Below are positions 23,007-31,579 of a DNA stretch of 64,000 bases, piece by piece. The translations under genes were made by a program, and so were the position numbers. Within the stretch, counting starts at the first letter, position 1, and each line of letters begins with the position of its first letter. The notes below the pieces were generated by a model. The model was not told the DNA's origin. It did no database searches and worked only from the letters and a program-made list of their open reading frames with translations. The DNA is from Chitinophaga polysaccharea (lineage in GTDB: Bacteria > Bacteroidota > Bacteroidia > Chitinophagales > Chitinophagaceae), in contig NZ_VIWO01000007.1 of the NCBI RefSeq assembly GCF_007829335.1, forward strand, positions 425,329-489,328. Reading direction: 5' to 3'.

Positions 23007-23047
23007 AAATGGTTGCAAACAGTCCTATGACGACTGCTGCAACCATT
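23007..23047 (-). terminator. terminator of the beta-barrel protein gene
   Basis: On the minus strand ATGGTTGCA pairs with TGCAACCAT and an inner CAGTC with GACTG, followed by TTTTTCT. It lies 20 bases past the stop codon of the upstream gene and separates that gene from the micropeptide cassette. Confidence 0.75.
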
Positions 23048-23066
23048 AACTGTTATATTAATAATA

Positions 23067-23681
23067 TTATTTACCTCTTTCCTCTCTGTAAATAGCTTTT
23101 GCTTTCGCAGATGGCAGGTAAATCTGGAAACCTATGCCAAGGCTGAGGCGGTTGGCTGTAGTGGAATTTCCGCCTCCTATCGTCAGATCATACTTAAACA
23201 AGCCTTCCAGGCCAACATTGGGCGTAATAAAATAAGAAATACCAGGCCCGATACCGACATTAAAACCATTTGTAGAAGCCCCACTGGCAGGGTTCTGCCC
23301 AGCAAACCCGGCATTCGCTTCCGCGAAGAACCTTACTCTCTTTGAAAACTCCAGTTTCCGGACATTCTTATCCTCTACAAAATAACGGGCAAAAGCTCCT
23401 ATGCCATAATTCGTATTTGAAGCCCTGGTATCTGTTGTTTTATTTTTGGTGGTATTTGCACCAAAATCAACATAACCTCCAATAGCCAACCCATCTTTGA
23501 TAAACCAACCCACTTTAGGAGAAAGATTAAAACTGAAGGCGGTACTCTCTTTTTGAAAAACCACGTTCATGTTGGTGAGATCAGCACCTACCATAATATT
23601 TCCTTTCTGAATCTGGGCATTAGCGGCGGAGCCAAACAATACAGCTGCAAGCGCAAGGGTTAAAAGACGAATTCTTTTCAT
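23067..23681 (-). CDS. outer membrane beta-barrel protein (OmpA-like barrel)
   Basis: The start at 23681 gives MKRIRLLTLALAAVLFGSAA, a clear signal peptide cut after NAQ; the frame is open 26 codons upstream without signal character. The 204-residue product has alternating hydrophobic strands, Gly-rich turns and repeated aromatic girdles (KVGWFIKDGLAIGGYVDFG, RVRFFAEANAGFAGQNP, NVGLEGLFKYDLTIGGG), as in small porin-like barrels of the OmpA N-terminal type. No peptidoglycan-binding domain follows. The role is structural or unknown. Confidence 0.8.
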   Translation of the reverse strand: MKRIRLLTLALAAVLFGSAANAQIQKGNIMVGADLTNMNVVFQKESTAFSFNLSPKVGWFIKDGLAIGGYVDFGANTTKNKTTDTRASNTNYGIGAFARYFVEDKNVRKLEFSKRVRFFAEANAGFAGQNPASGASTNGFNVGIGPGISYFITPNVGLEGLFKYDLTIGGGNSTTANRLSLGIGFQIYLPSAKAKAIYREERGK

Positions 23682-24024
23682 AGTCTGATTTTTAGTTTTA
23701 ACAATTTTACACGTTGAATGAATAAAACATACCGGCAAACGTTTTGCATTTGCAACCACAGCTATCTACAGACAGCTATTAATACAATAAGAGGCAGGGG
23801 GATAATGGGGAATAATTTTCCGGATAGCATTCTTGCTACGACAAAAGTACTGAAAATGAATATAGTAAACATTCAATCTTCAAAAAAAACCTCAAAAAAG
23901 TGATATGATACTTGTTGAAATTTTCTGCAACATGAGCACTTTACCTTATTCATTATTACTATAACATTTCGTCTCTATATCTTGTTGCAGTAAGATAGCG
24001 GGGATTTCCGGCGCGGATGCAGCG

Positions 24025-24822
24025 TCATGCCTGTAATGCTGTTACTATATGGGTTTCCAGCAAGCCGGCGTGGGTACAAAAAGCACCCTGTTTTTGTAAG
24101 AAACGTAGGAATCCATCCAATTTCTTCTCCATTTTCTTTCCGGATACCCTTTTAACATAAGCGGGCAGGGCATATGCGTCTATGTTAGCCAGTTCCCAGG
24201 GATGGAAGTAAAAAGAGAGATAGTTATCTTTTTGGAGCGCTCTCCTGCTAAAATGTTTGGTAATCCACAGAGGAATGTTTTTAACGCTAAGCCAGAACAA
24301 AGGAAACCTGATATGTGGAGATACAGATGATGGGATGATCCAGGTATCGTTTTCCCTGAAAACGGCCCTGGGTTGGCGCCAGTTATTAAATCTTCCGGGG
24401 AGCCAGGTCGGATTAAGAGAGGCATCGTAGAGATAACCTGCATTTTTCAGGGCGGAAATATCTACTTTATGCCGCAGGGGCATGCGGAAACCCCGTACTG
24501 GTTGCCCACTGATTTCCTGCAGGGCCAGCCGGGAGCCTTCCAGGTCGGCTTCGGTAAAAGTATTATGATAGTAAGCATGTGAGGCTATTTCATGCCTGGT
24601 GGCTATTTTACGGACCAATTCCGGGTAGTGCTGCGCCCAATATGCGGTTATGAAAAAAGTAGCGCTCACCTCATATTTATCCAATAAGGCTAAGGTCGCC
24701 TGCAAGCCACTCCTGGAAATTTCAAGTTTCTCCTGCAGGGTTACCTGCTGGCCGAATTCCTCTGGAATATCAAATTCTTCCACCTCCACACTGATCAATA
24801 TCTTTTTCTGTTGATCTGTCAT
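24025..24822 (-). CDS. polysaccharide deacetylase family protein
   Basis: The 265-residue protein has the NodB-type order: a metal-site segment VEVEEFDIPEEFG near residue 15 and HEIASHAYYHN near 80 (the HxxxH metal motif). A FYFHPWE segment near the C-terminus is close to the PuuE/Pda group. It is about 45% alike by eye to the preceding gene and follows it by 21 bases. The two probably arose by duplication. It should remove N-acyl groups from a glycan or lipid-linked sugar; the substrate is unknown. Confidence 0.8.
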   Translation of the reverse strand: MTDQQKKILISVEVEEFDIPEEFGQQVTLQEKLEISRSGLQATLALLDKYEVSATFFITAYWAQHYPELVRKIATRHEIASHAYYHNTFTEADLEGSRLALQEISGQPVRGFRMPLRHKVDISALKNAGYLYDASLNPTWLPGRFNNWRQPRAVFRENDTWIIPSSVSPHIRFPLFWLSVKNIPLWITKHFSRRALQKDNYLSFYFHPWELANIDAYALPAYVKRVSGKKMEKKLDGFLRFLQKQGAFCTHAGLLETHIVTALQA

Positions 24823-24843
24823 CCATCCAAATATTAGGCGGTG

Positions 24844-25626
24844 CTAGTAAAAATTCTTTCTTTCCAGGTAGTTGTGCATAGTAATAAACGATCCTTCAGC
24901 GGAGAGATCTTTCAGCAACTTACTTAATCTGTCCTGCAATACAGGCCCGGCGTGTCTTTTTGTATAGGCAGGGATATTATAATCTTTCAGATCAACAAAT
25001 TCCCAGGGATGGAAATAGAGACATAAATAGCCATCCTTCTTCAGGGTTTGGATAGCAAGACGTTTAAATAGTGCGTAGGGGTAATTCTTAAATGCCAGCC
25101 AGAACAAAGGAATTCTCAGGTTAGGACTCACAGCGGCAGGTACCCGCAACATATCGTTTTCCGTGTAAACAGTACGGGGCTTTGAGCGATAGTTATATCG
25201 TCCGGGAATCCAGGTGGGATTGATGGACGAATCGTACAGATAACCGGCCGCTTTCACGTCGCTCATTTCGACATGGCGCATGCGGGGCATACGCAGGCCA
25301 TATACCGGTTGTTGGGAGATATGCTCCAGGCAACGTTTACTTTCAAGCAAATCGGGTACAGCAAAGGAAGAATGATAAAAAGTATGGGAGGCTATTTCGT
25401 GTTTGGCAGCTATCTCCTTGATGTCTGCAGGAAATGTTTGCGCGAAATTGGCAGTGGTAAAAAAAGTACTGGTCGCCCTGGCATTATTCACAATGTCCAT
25501 GGTAACTACCAACCCTTCATGTCCGACACGCATTTGATCGGCCATTTCGATAGGCTGTTGGTATTCCAGGGGCATATCAAATTCTTCTACGTCAAAGCTC
25601 AATAATACAAAACGTTCCATGCTCAT
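24844..25626 (-). CDS. polysaccharide deacetylase family protein
   Basis: This 260-residue paralogue of the next gene has the same motifs: LSFDVEEFDMPLEY, KHEIASHTFYHSSF and LCLYFHPWEFVDL. No signal peptide is seen, so it acts in the cytosol or at the inner membrane face on the product of the neighbouring glycosyltransferases. It starts 10 bases after the glycosyltransferase stop codon. MERF at 25620 is an alternative start. Confidence 0.8.
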   Translation of the reverse strand: MSMERFVLLSFDVEEFDMPLEYQQPIEMADQMRVGHEGLVVTMDIVNNARATSTFFTTANFAQTFPADIKEIAAKHEIASHTFYHSSFAVPDLLESKRCLEHISQQPVYGLRMPRMRHVEMSDVKAAGYLYDSSINPTWIPGRYNYRSKPRTVYTENDMLRVPAAVSPNLRIPLFWLAFKNYPYALFKRLAIQTLKKDGYLCLYFHPWEFVDLKDYNIPAYTKRHAGPVLQDRLSKLLKDLSAEGSFITMHNYLERKNFY

Positions 25627-25636
25627 ATCCTTTCCT

Positions 25637-26668
25637 TTACAATACTTTCTCCCTAACCAGTTTGTTGTCTTTTATAATATATCTTTCCTTTACAATGCTG
25701 TTTTGTTCGATCAGATAATTTTCTCTCAACAGGCTGCCATCTTTCATCACGTTACTTTCCCTTACGAGGTAAACCGGGCGCTGTTTACTTTGAGAAAACA
25801 ATTTACCGAGATATAGCCCTATAATGCCCAATATCATTAACTGCACTCCTCCAAAGAAAGCGATGGTAACGATAATCGATGCCCAGCCGGAAATAGGATG
25901 TTCGAATACCAGGCTAAAAATGACATAAGGTACGTATAAGGAAGAAAGCAATGCAAACGCAAATCCAAGATAGGTGGCGGCATACAGGGGGCGTGTACTA
26001 AAGGAAGTAAAGCCGCGCACTGCCAGCCCAATCATTTTTTTATAGGTATATTTAGATTCCCCGGAAGAGCGTTGCTCGGGCACGTATTCTATGCCTAATT
26101 GCTTATAGCCGGTCCATTTCACCAATCCCCGGAAGAAAAGGTCATTTTCCTGCATGTTACGCAGTACGTTTACTACTACCCTGTCGAGTAAACGAAAATC
26201 GGCCGCTCCTTTTTCTATTTTAATATCAGACACCCGGTTCATCAGGGAATAGAACAGGTTGGAAGTTTTCCGCTTCATGTAAGGTTGTGTAGGATCTTCC
26301 TTCCTGATGGTATAAACGACCTCGTAACCAGCTTCCCATTTTTCGATTAGAAGCGGAATGAGTGCCGGTGGGTGTTGCATATCTCCATCCATGCTGATCA
26401 CACAGTCGCCATCGGCCATATCCAGTCCTGCCTTGAGGGCTGCCTGGTGACCGAAATTCCTGGAGAATGAAATAAAACGGATGTTGTCATACACGAGGGA
26501 AAGCCTTTTCAGGTTATCCAGGGTAGCATCGCTGCTACCGTCGTCTACGAATATGACATTAAAATTATACGGCAATGGCTCAAATACCCGCTGTAGTGCA
26601 TCATTGAGGCGTATTACATTCTCTTGCTCGTTATAAACTGGTACAACGATGGAAACTAGCTTTTTCAT
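25637..26668 (-). CDS. family 2 glycosyltransferase with C-terminal membrane helices (DPM/GtrB type)
   Basis: The ATG at 26668 (MKKLVSIVVPVYNEQENVI) lies one base after the stop codon of the preceding gene. The GT-A domain has VDDGSSDAT near residue 45 and SMDGDMQHPP near 95 (DxD region). Two membrane helices occur near residues 230-310, as in enzymes that transfer a sugar from UDP or GDP to undecaprenyl phosphate. The last 45 residues are an unusual hydrophilic tail with four related segments (LVRES, LLREN, IVKER, LVREK). It probably supplies lipid-linked sugar to the neighbouring GT87-like protein. Confidence 0.85.
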   Translation of the reverse strand: MKKLVSIVVPVYNEQENVIRLNDALQRVFEPLPYNFNVIFVDDGSSDATLDNLKRLSLVYDNIRFISFSRNFGHQAALKAGLDMADGDCVISMDGDMQHPPALIPLLIEKWEAGYEVVYTIRKEDPTQPYMKRKTSNLFYSLMNRVSDIKIEKGAADFRLLDRVVVNVLRNMQENDLFFRGLVKWTGYKQLGIEYVPEQRSSGESKYTYKKMIGLAVRGFTSFSTRPLYAATYLGFAFALLSSLYVPYVIFSLVFEHPISGWASIIVTIAFFGGVQLMILGIIGLYLGKLFSQSKQRPVYLVRESNVMKDGSLLRENYLIEQNSIVKERYIIKDNKLVREKVL

Positions 26669-26669
26669 C

Positions 26670-27854
26670 TTATGCACAAATTTTATGATCGTCGAATTTA
26701 CCGGCTGCTGCTTCTTTAATCAGCAACAGCCATACTATCAGGCAGGGCAATGCTTTCAAAGCATATGCCCGTATTAAATGTACTTTCACATACTGGGGAA
26801 AAAGATCCGTTGTTGACAGGCTGGTAAGAACGATGGTTAATACCAGGACTGCATTTACCCACGCTGTCTTTTTCTCCTGTAAAACATACCAGATACCTAC
26901 TCCCACCATCGCAATTACGTAGGTAGCTGATTCTGCTGAGTTGCTGAATATTACGACGGCAATCAGCACCAACGCCAGGTAGCGCATGCGATAGCATAAA
27001 CTTTTATACTGCGATGTGCGTAATAAAGGCAGTCCAAAAATGGCTACAGCCGGTATCAGCACATATATATCTTTAAAGGTGGTGGTCTGAAAAGTGCGCC
27101 TGATCATTCCCATGACGGAGATATCCTGCATGTTGCTGGCACTGAGTCCGCTTGTGTTCTGTACCACTTTGTCGCTGAGTGCTTGATACCAGTCAGCGTA
27201 GGATTGAATAATAAATGCTGGCGAGGAGATTACCATTGGCAGACAGAACAATAGGATCATCCACATGATAAGATATCCAACGAATTTTACCTGGTGCTTT
27301 GAAAACAGGAAAAAAACGATAGCTGCGATGCCATATAATTTTGTCAGGAACCCCAGGGCAATGAAAAAGGTGGCCCAGATATCCCTTTCCTCTTCTACCA
27401 ATACAAATGCAAAAATTACAAAGGCGGCAGTCATCGTGTTAAACTGAACATTATGACTGGCTGTCATCATATCTACCACACTGATGAGTAATATGATCAA
27501 GAAATTTTGCTGGCTGAGTGGCAGCTTTTTAATAGCCAGCCATAACACCGCGGCGTTGGCCAGCGTCCAGCATATTACCCCCAGGGCATCCGGTAAAAGG
27601 GCAAAGGGAGCGATGATAAGGCTAAATACCGGACCGTAGTGGTTGACATCAAAATATTCGGATGGATATCCGAGATACAGGTTTTTCTGTTCGAGAGTAT
27701 GCCAGAAAACCTGTTTAAAAATGAGATAATTATTGAATGATTGGTGCAGATATTCTGCCAGGCCGGCAATAAATGCCAGTGCAAACCACAGCAGTACAGG
27801 TAGTGAAATGCTCCATTTTTTAGAACCCTTGAACTCCGCAAACAAAAAATTCAT
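26670..27854 (-). CDS. polytopic membrane glycosyltransferase (GT87/DUF2029 type)
   Basis: The 394-residue protein has about ten membrane helices and an acidic first loop with YLGYPSEYFDVNHYGPVFSLIIAPFALLP, typical of GT-C polyprenyl-phosphate-sugar transferases. It should use a lipid-linked sugar at the periplasmic face. It is the first gene of the four-gene operon with the GT2 and the two deacetylases. The acceptor cannot be told. Confidence 0.75.
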   Translation of the reverse strand: MNFLFAEFKGSKKWSISLPVLLWFALAFIAGLAEYLHQSFNNYLIFKQVFWHTLEQKNLYLGYPSEYFDVNHYGPVFSLIIAPFALLPDALGVICWTLANAAVLWLAIKKLPLSQQNFLIILLISVVDMMTASHNVQFNTMTAAFVIFAFVLVEEERDIWATFFIALGFLTKLYGIAAIVFFLFSKHQVKFVGYLIMWMILLFCLPMVISSPAFIIQSYADWYQALSDKVVQNTSGLSASNMQDISVMGMIRRTFQTTTFKDIYVLIPAVAIFGLPLLRTSQYKSLCYRMRYLALVLIAVVIFSNSAESATYVIAMVGVGIWYVLQEKKTAWVNAVLVLTIVLTSLSTTDLFPQYVKVHLIRAYALKALPCLIVWLLLIKEAAAGKFDDHKICA

Positions 27855-28259
27855 AAAATCTCAGCTTATTAAATCTCTATCCTATTATATTTTATTGACA
27901 ACTATACCATTACACATATCAATAAATACAATTACAGGTATTTCGTAAATCATCATTCGATAGCCAGCTTGCCTAATACCCTTAGTTTGTGTTAGTTACT
28001 ACAGCGTGAACTGACCGTTGATACTGCCCCAAGACTTCCTGATCGGACTTCGGCGGGGCAGTATCTCATCCAGGCCCCGAACCAGGGTATCCCAGTTCTT
28101 TTTAAACAGTTGCAGGAGGTATTTTCTAATAATTCAGGTTGTTAAGCCTGTTATCAGTTGGCTATCAGTAAAATAAAGGCTTAGCTAGTTTATGTCTACA
28201 AATATTGACGTAAAAAAATCGGTTCCCCTCTATCAGGTTATCGACTTTACATAAAAAAA
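27855..28259. other. spacer with a long inverted repeat
   Basis: No gene is seen. At 28020-28065 the 11-base arms GATACTGCCCC and its complement enclose 24 bases that contain two direct copies of GACTTC. There is no T run on either side. The left part presumably contains the promoter of the glycosyltransferase operon. Confidence 0.5.
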
Positions 28260-28278
28260 GGTCCCGTAGAACAGGACC
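28253..28278 (-). terminator. second minus-strand terminator downstream of fusA
   Basis: GGTCC pairs with GGACC and inner GT with AC, followed on the minus strand by seven T. It lies about 110 bases past the main fusA terminator and may catch read-through or end a short transcript. Confidence 0.6.
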
Positions 28279-28383
28279 CCATGGCAGCTGGCAAAAAGTA
28301 AATTTCAGTTGTAGGTTATTATTACCACCGAAAATATCGAATATTCTTTTCCTGACAATAGCATGTTCATGTCAGTTCCAGGC

Positions 28384-28421
28384 AAAAAAAAGGTTGTTCC
28401 GTTGGTACGGAACAACCTTTT
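28384..28421 (-). terminator. terminator of fusA
   Basis: A perfect 15-bp stem (28388-28402 with 28407-28421), loop TGGT, is followed on the minus strand by a T run. It lies 19 bases past the fusA stop codon. Confidence 0.9.
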
Positions 28422-28439
28422 AGATATAAAAAGCTAAGA

Positions 28440-30584
28440 TTAAGCGTTTACTTTACCTTTTACTTTAGCGATCACTTCTTCAGCTACGTTATTTGGAGCT
28501 GGAGCATAGTGAGAGAACTCCATGATAGAGCTTGCGCGACCGGAAGACAGGGAACGCAGCTGAGTTACGTAACCGAACATTTCGCTCAGTGGCACTTTAG
28601 CTTTGATTACCTGAACACCGTTTTTGGAGTCCATACCTTCCAGCATACCACGACGACGGTTCAGGTCACCTGTAACATCACCCATGTATTGGTCTGGAGT
28701 TTGAACTTCCACTTTCATGATTGGCTCCAGCAATACTGGTTTAGCTTTGCGGGCAGCTTCACGGAAAGCTTGTTTAGCGCACAATTCGAATGACATTGCA
28801 TCAGAATCCACCTGGTGGAAAGAACCGTCAAACAGACGAACTCTTAAGCTTGTCAGCGGGAAGTTAGCGAGAACACCCTGGTTAAGAGATTGTTCGAAGC
28901 CTTTTTGTACTGCAGGGATGAACTCTTTAGGGATCGCACCACCAAAGATATCATTGATGAACTGTAAGGATTTGCCTTCGTTTTCTTTCAGCCATTCCGC
29001 ATCAGCAGGTCCGATTTCAATCTGGATATCAGCAAATTTACCACGACCACCGGTTTGTTTCTTGAATACCTCACGGTGTTCAACTTTAGTAGTCAGGGCT
29101 TCTTTGTAAGCTACTTGAGGAGCACCCTGGTTAACTTCTACCTTGAACTCGCGACGCATACGGTCAACGATGATTTCCAGGTGGAGCTCACCCATACCGC
29201 TCAATACGGTTTGGCCGGTTTCTTCGTCAGTTTTAGCTTTCAGGGTAGGATCTTCTTCTACCAGTTTAGCAAGGGCCATACCCATTTTATCAACGTCTGC
29301 CTGAGTTTTAGGCTCGATTGCGATGCTGATAACTGGTTCTGGGAAGGTCATAGATTCCAGGATAATTGGTGCTTTTTCATCACACAGGGTATCTCCGGTT
29401 TTGATATCTTTAAAACCAACAGCCGCACCAATGTCACCAGCTTCGATGAAATCGATAGGATTCTGCTTGTTAGCGTGCATCTGCATGATACGGCTGATAC
29501 GTTCGTTTTTACCGGTACGGGTGTTCAGAACATAAGAACCTGCATCCAGGTGACCGGAATAAACCCGGAAGAACGCCAGACGACCTACGAAAGGATCGGT
29601 TGCGATTTTGAACGCCAGGGCAGACAGTGGTTCTTTCGCATCTGGTTTACGCTCGATTTCTTCACCGCTATCCGGATCAGTACCTTTTACTGCTTCCACA
29701 TCCATTGGAGAAGGCAGGTAGCGGCAAACCGCATCCAGCATCTTCTGTACACCTTTGTTTTTGAAAGAGGAACCGCACATCATAGGAATGATAGCGATAT
29801 CGATGGTAGCTTTACGGATCGCTTCGTGGATTTCAGCTTCGGAGATAGAGTTAGGATCTTCGAAGAATTTCTCCATCAGGGTGTCATCGTATTCAGCCAC
29901 TGCTTCTACGAGTTTAGCTCTCCATTCTTCCGCTTCTGCCACCATATCTTCAGGAATAGGAATTTCCTGGTAGGTAGCACCTTTACCTTCTTCGTCCCAG
30001 ATGATACCTTTCATGGTAATCAGGTCAACTACACCTTTGAAGGAATCTTCCGCACCGATAGGCAGGGTTAAAGGAACGGGGTTAGCACCCAGCATTTCTT
30101 TCACCTGTTTTACCACGTTCAGGAAGTCAGCACCGGAACGGTCCATTTTATTAACGAAACCGATACGGGGTACGCGGTAGCGGTTAGCCTGGCGCCAAAC
30201 GGTTTCAGACTGAGGTTCAACACCAGATACAGCGCAGAACAATGCCACCAGACCGTCCAGTACACGCAGAGAACGCTCTACCTCTACGGTAAAGTCCACG
30301 TGACCTGGAGTATCGATGATATTGAATTTATATTGTTTGGTATCAGGTAAGGCTTTACCTTGTAAGGTTGGAAAATTCCAAAAACAAGTGGTTGCCGCAG
30401 ATGTGATGGTAATACCTCTTTCCTGCTCCTGTGCCATCCAGTCCATTGTAGCAGCACCCTCGTGCACCTCTCCAATTTTGTGGGATTTACCTGTATAATA
30501 CAGGATACGTTCTGTGGTAGTGGTTTTACCCGCATCAATGTGCGCCGCAATACCAAAGTTCCTTTGAAATTTTAAGTCTGCCAT
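28440..30584 (-). CDS. fusA: translation elongation factor G
   Basis: The 714-residue GTPase has the P-loop AHIDAGKTTTTERILYYTG near residue 15, switch II DTPGHVDFTVEVERSLRVLDG near 90 and NKMDRSGADF near 150. It then has domains II-V, including the QTGGRGKFADIQIE segment of domain IV. It moves tRNA and mRNA through the ribosome. It is a monocistronic unit here, with its own promoter and terminator, whereas in most bacteria it lies between rpsG and rpsJ or tuf. Confidence 0.98.
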   Translation of the reverse strand: MADLKFQRNFGIAAHIDAGKTTTTERILYYTGKSHKIGEVHEGAATMDWMAQEQERGITITSAATTCFWNFPTLQGKALPDTKQYKFNIIDTPGHVDFTVEVERSLRVLDGLVALFCAVSGVEPQSETVWRQANRYRVPRIGFVNKMDRSGADFLNVVKQVKEMLGANPVPLTLPIGAEDSFKGVVDLITMKGIIWDEEGKGATYQEIPIPEDMVAEAEEWRAKLVEAVAEYDDTLMEKFFEDPNSISEAEIHEAIRKATIDIAIIPMMCGSSFKNKGVQKMLDAVCRYLPSPMDVEAVKGTDPDSGEEIERKPDAKEPLSALAFKIATDPFVGRLAFFRVYSGHLDAGSYVLNTRTGKNERISRIMQMHANKQNPIDFIEAGDIGAAVGFKDIKTGDTLCDEKAPIILESMTFPEPVISIAIEPKTQADVDKMGMALAKLVEEDPTLKAKTDEETGQTVLSGMGELHLEIIVDRMRREFKVEVNQGAPQVAYKEALTTKVEHREVFKKQTGGRGKFADIQIEIGPADAEWLKENEGKSLQFINDIFGGAIPKEFIPAVQKGFEQSLNQGVLANFPLTSLRVRLFDGSFHQVDSDAMSFELCAKQAFREAARKAKPVLLEPIMKVEVQTPDQYMGDVTGDLNRRRGMLEGMDSKNGVQVIKAKVPLSEMFGYVTQLRSLSSGRASSIMEFSHYAPAPNNVAEEVIAKVKGKVNA

Positions 30585-30619
30585 AATATTAAAGTGACTA
30601 AATAATGCAATTTGGGGGG

Positions 30620-30627
30620 CAAAGGTA
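30620..30627 (-). promoter_or_regulatory. -7 box of fusA
   Basis: TACCTTTG on the minus strand, followed by GCCCCCCAAATTGCATT, matches the rpsJ and rpsL promoters in both the box and the first transcribed bases. The -33 element is weak. The leader would be about 30 nt. Confidence 0.65.
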
Positions 30628-31031
30628 ATTTATTTTTAACAATAAATAAAACGCGGAGTTTTTCCAAATTGTTATTTCTTTTTGGCGATCACAGGCGTCA
30701 AAACACATTAAGATTATTAAAAATGAGTAGTTTCCCCAAAACCAGTTTTAAGTCTTTATCTACCATTTTTTTTTCAAATACAACCAAAATTTAAATCATC
30801 ATTTTCCAACTGTCATAATTCGTTCAATTTAGCGGTGATTATATTAGCTGAGCCCCCTACATTGAGAAGAACCATATAGCATCAAATCGGACAAAATACA
30901 TTCAACCTTGTCTTAAATCATACTAGTCATGAGAAAAACTTTACTACTGTGCATGAAGATATCCATATAAGATGATTACCCCTGCATTGTAGCCAAATTT
31001 CCACCCCTTGTTTATTGCTTAACAACCTTAT
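30628..31031. other. AT-rich divergent spacer between fusA and the T9SS cargo gene
   Basis: No gene is seen. It must hold the promoter of the plus-strand operon beginning at 31032, but no exact TAnnTTTG box with a TTG at the right distance is evident. Confidence 0.4.
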
Positions 31032-31538
31032 ATGAGAACACCTGCACTCAGATGCGCTATCGCGTTGTTTTTAGTGGCATGCCTTTGCTTGTCGACCAAA
31101 GCCCAGATTATCCTGCACCGGCACGTGGTAGCCACCGGCGGTACGTTTGGCACTACGCCGAAAATGATGATTTCCTACACGGTTGGAGAGGTTGCCGTGC
31201 AACCGATTACCAACGGGAAATTATTATTGACACAGGGGTTCCAGCAACCGGAAGACTTTCCAAAGCTGCCGCCAGGTACTAACCCGCTGAAGAGTTATAT
31301 CCTGTTTCCCAACCCTGCTGTCACCAATACCAAGATCCAGTTCGACCTGCTTTCAAATGCAAACATTACGCTTGAACTGATTAATCCAGCGGGTCAAACC
31401 ATTTACCATCAATACCTGGAACTAGGAGGAGGCAGGAATACAGTGGTATTGCCTGTAAACCACTTTGCTGCCGGTATTTATACCGTGGTAATAAACGTAA
31501 GCGGGCAAGTTTCATTTGAAAAACTCATTGTGCAATAG
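31032..31538 (+). CDS. exported protein with a type IX secretion C-terminal sorting domain
   Basis: The 168-residue protein begins with a signal peptide (MRTPALRCAIALFLVACLCL) cut before QIILHRHV. Residues 25-75 are a short beta segment (GTFGTTPKMMISYTVGEVAVQPITNGKLLLTQGFQQP) often found before T9SS tails. The last 85 residues are a type A sorting domain (YILFPNPAVTNTKIQF ... ITLELINPAGQTIYHQ ... FAAGIYTVVINV...KLIVQ). It should be exported and attached to or released from the cell surface. It is followed by a PorV-like gene, the family that receives such cargo. Confidence 0.85.
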   Translation: MRTPALRCAIALFLVACLCLSTKAQIILHRHVVATGGTFGTTPKMMISYTVGEVAVQPITNGKLLLTQGFQQPEDFPKLPPGTNPLKSYILFPNPAVTNTKIQFDLLSNANITLELINPAGQTIYHQYLELGGGRNTVVLPVNHFAAGIYTVVINVSGQVSFEKLIVQ

Positions 31539-31579
31539 GTTACTGCGTTGCACTCCATCACTACTTAACCAATGTTGTT

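Noticed and set aside
22982..23047. Possible fifth micropeptide (about 21 hydrophobic residues starting MVAAVVIGLF)
   Set aside because: The same bases form the terminator stem of the beta-barrel gene with a T run. There is no leader element or promoter before it, so coincidence of an inverted repeat with an open frame is more likely.
28260..28380. Short minus-strand transcript or 21-codon ORF between the two terminators after fusA
   Set aside because: A frame starting MNMLLSGKEYSIF exists, but there is no promoter box, leader or homologous pattern; the second terminator alone does not prove a gene.
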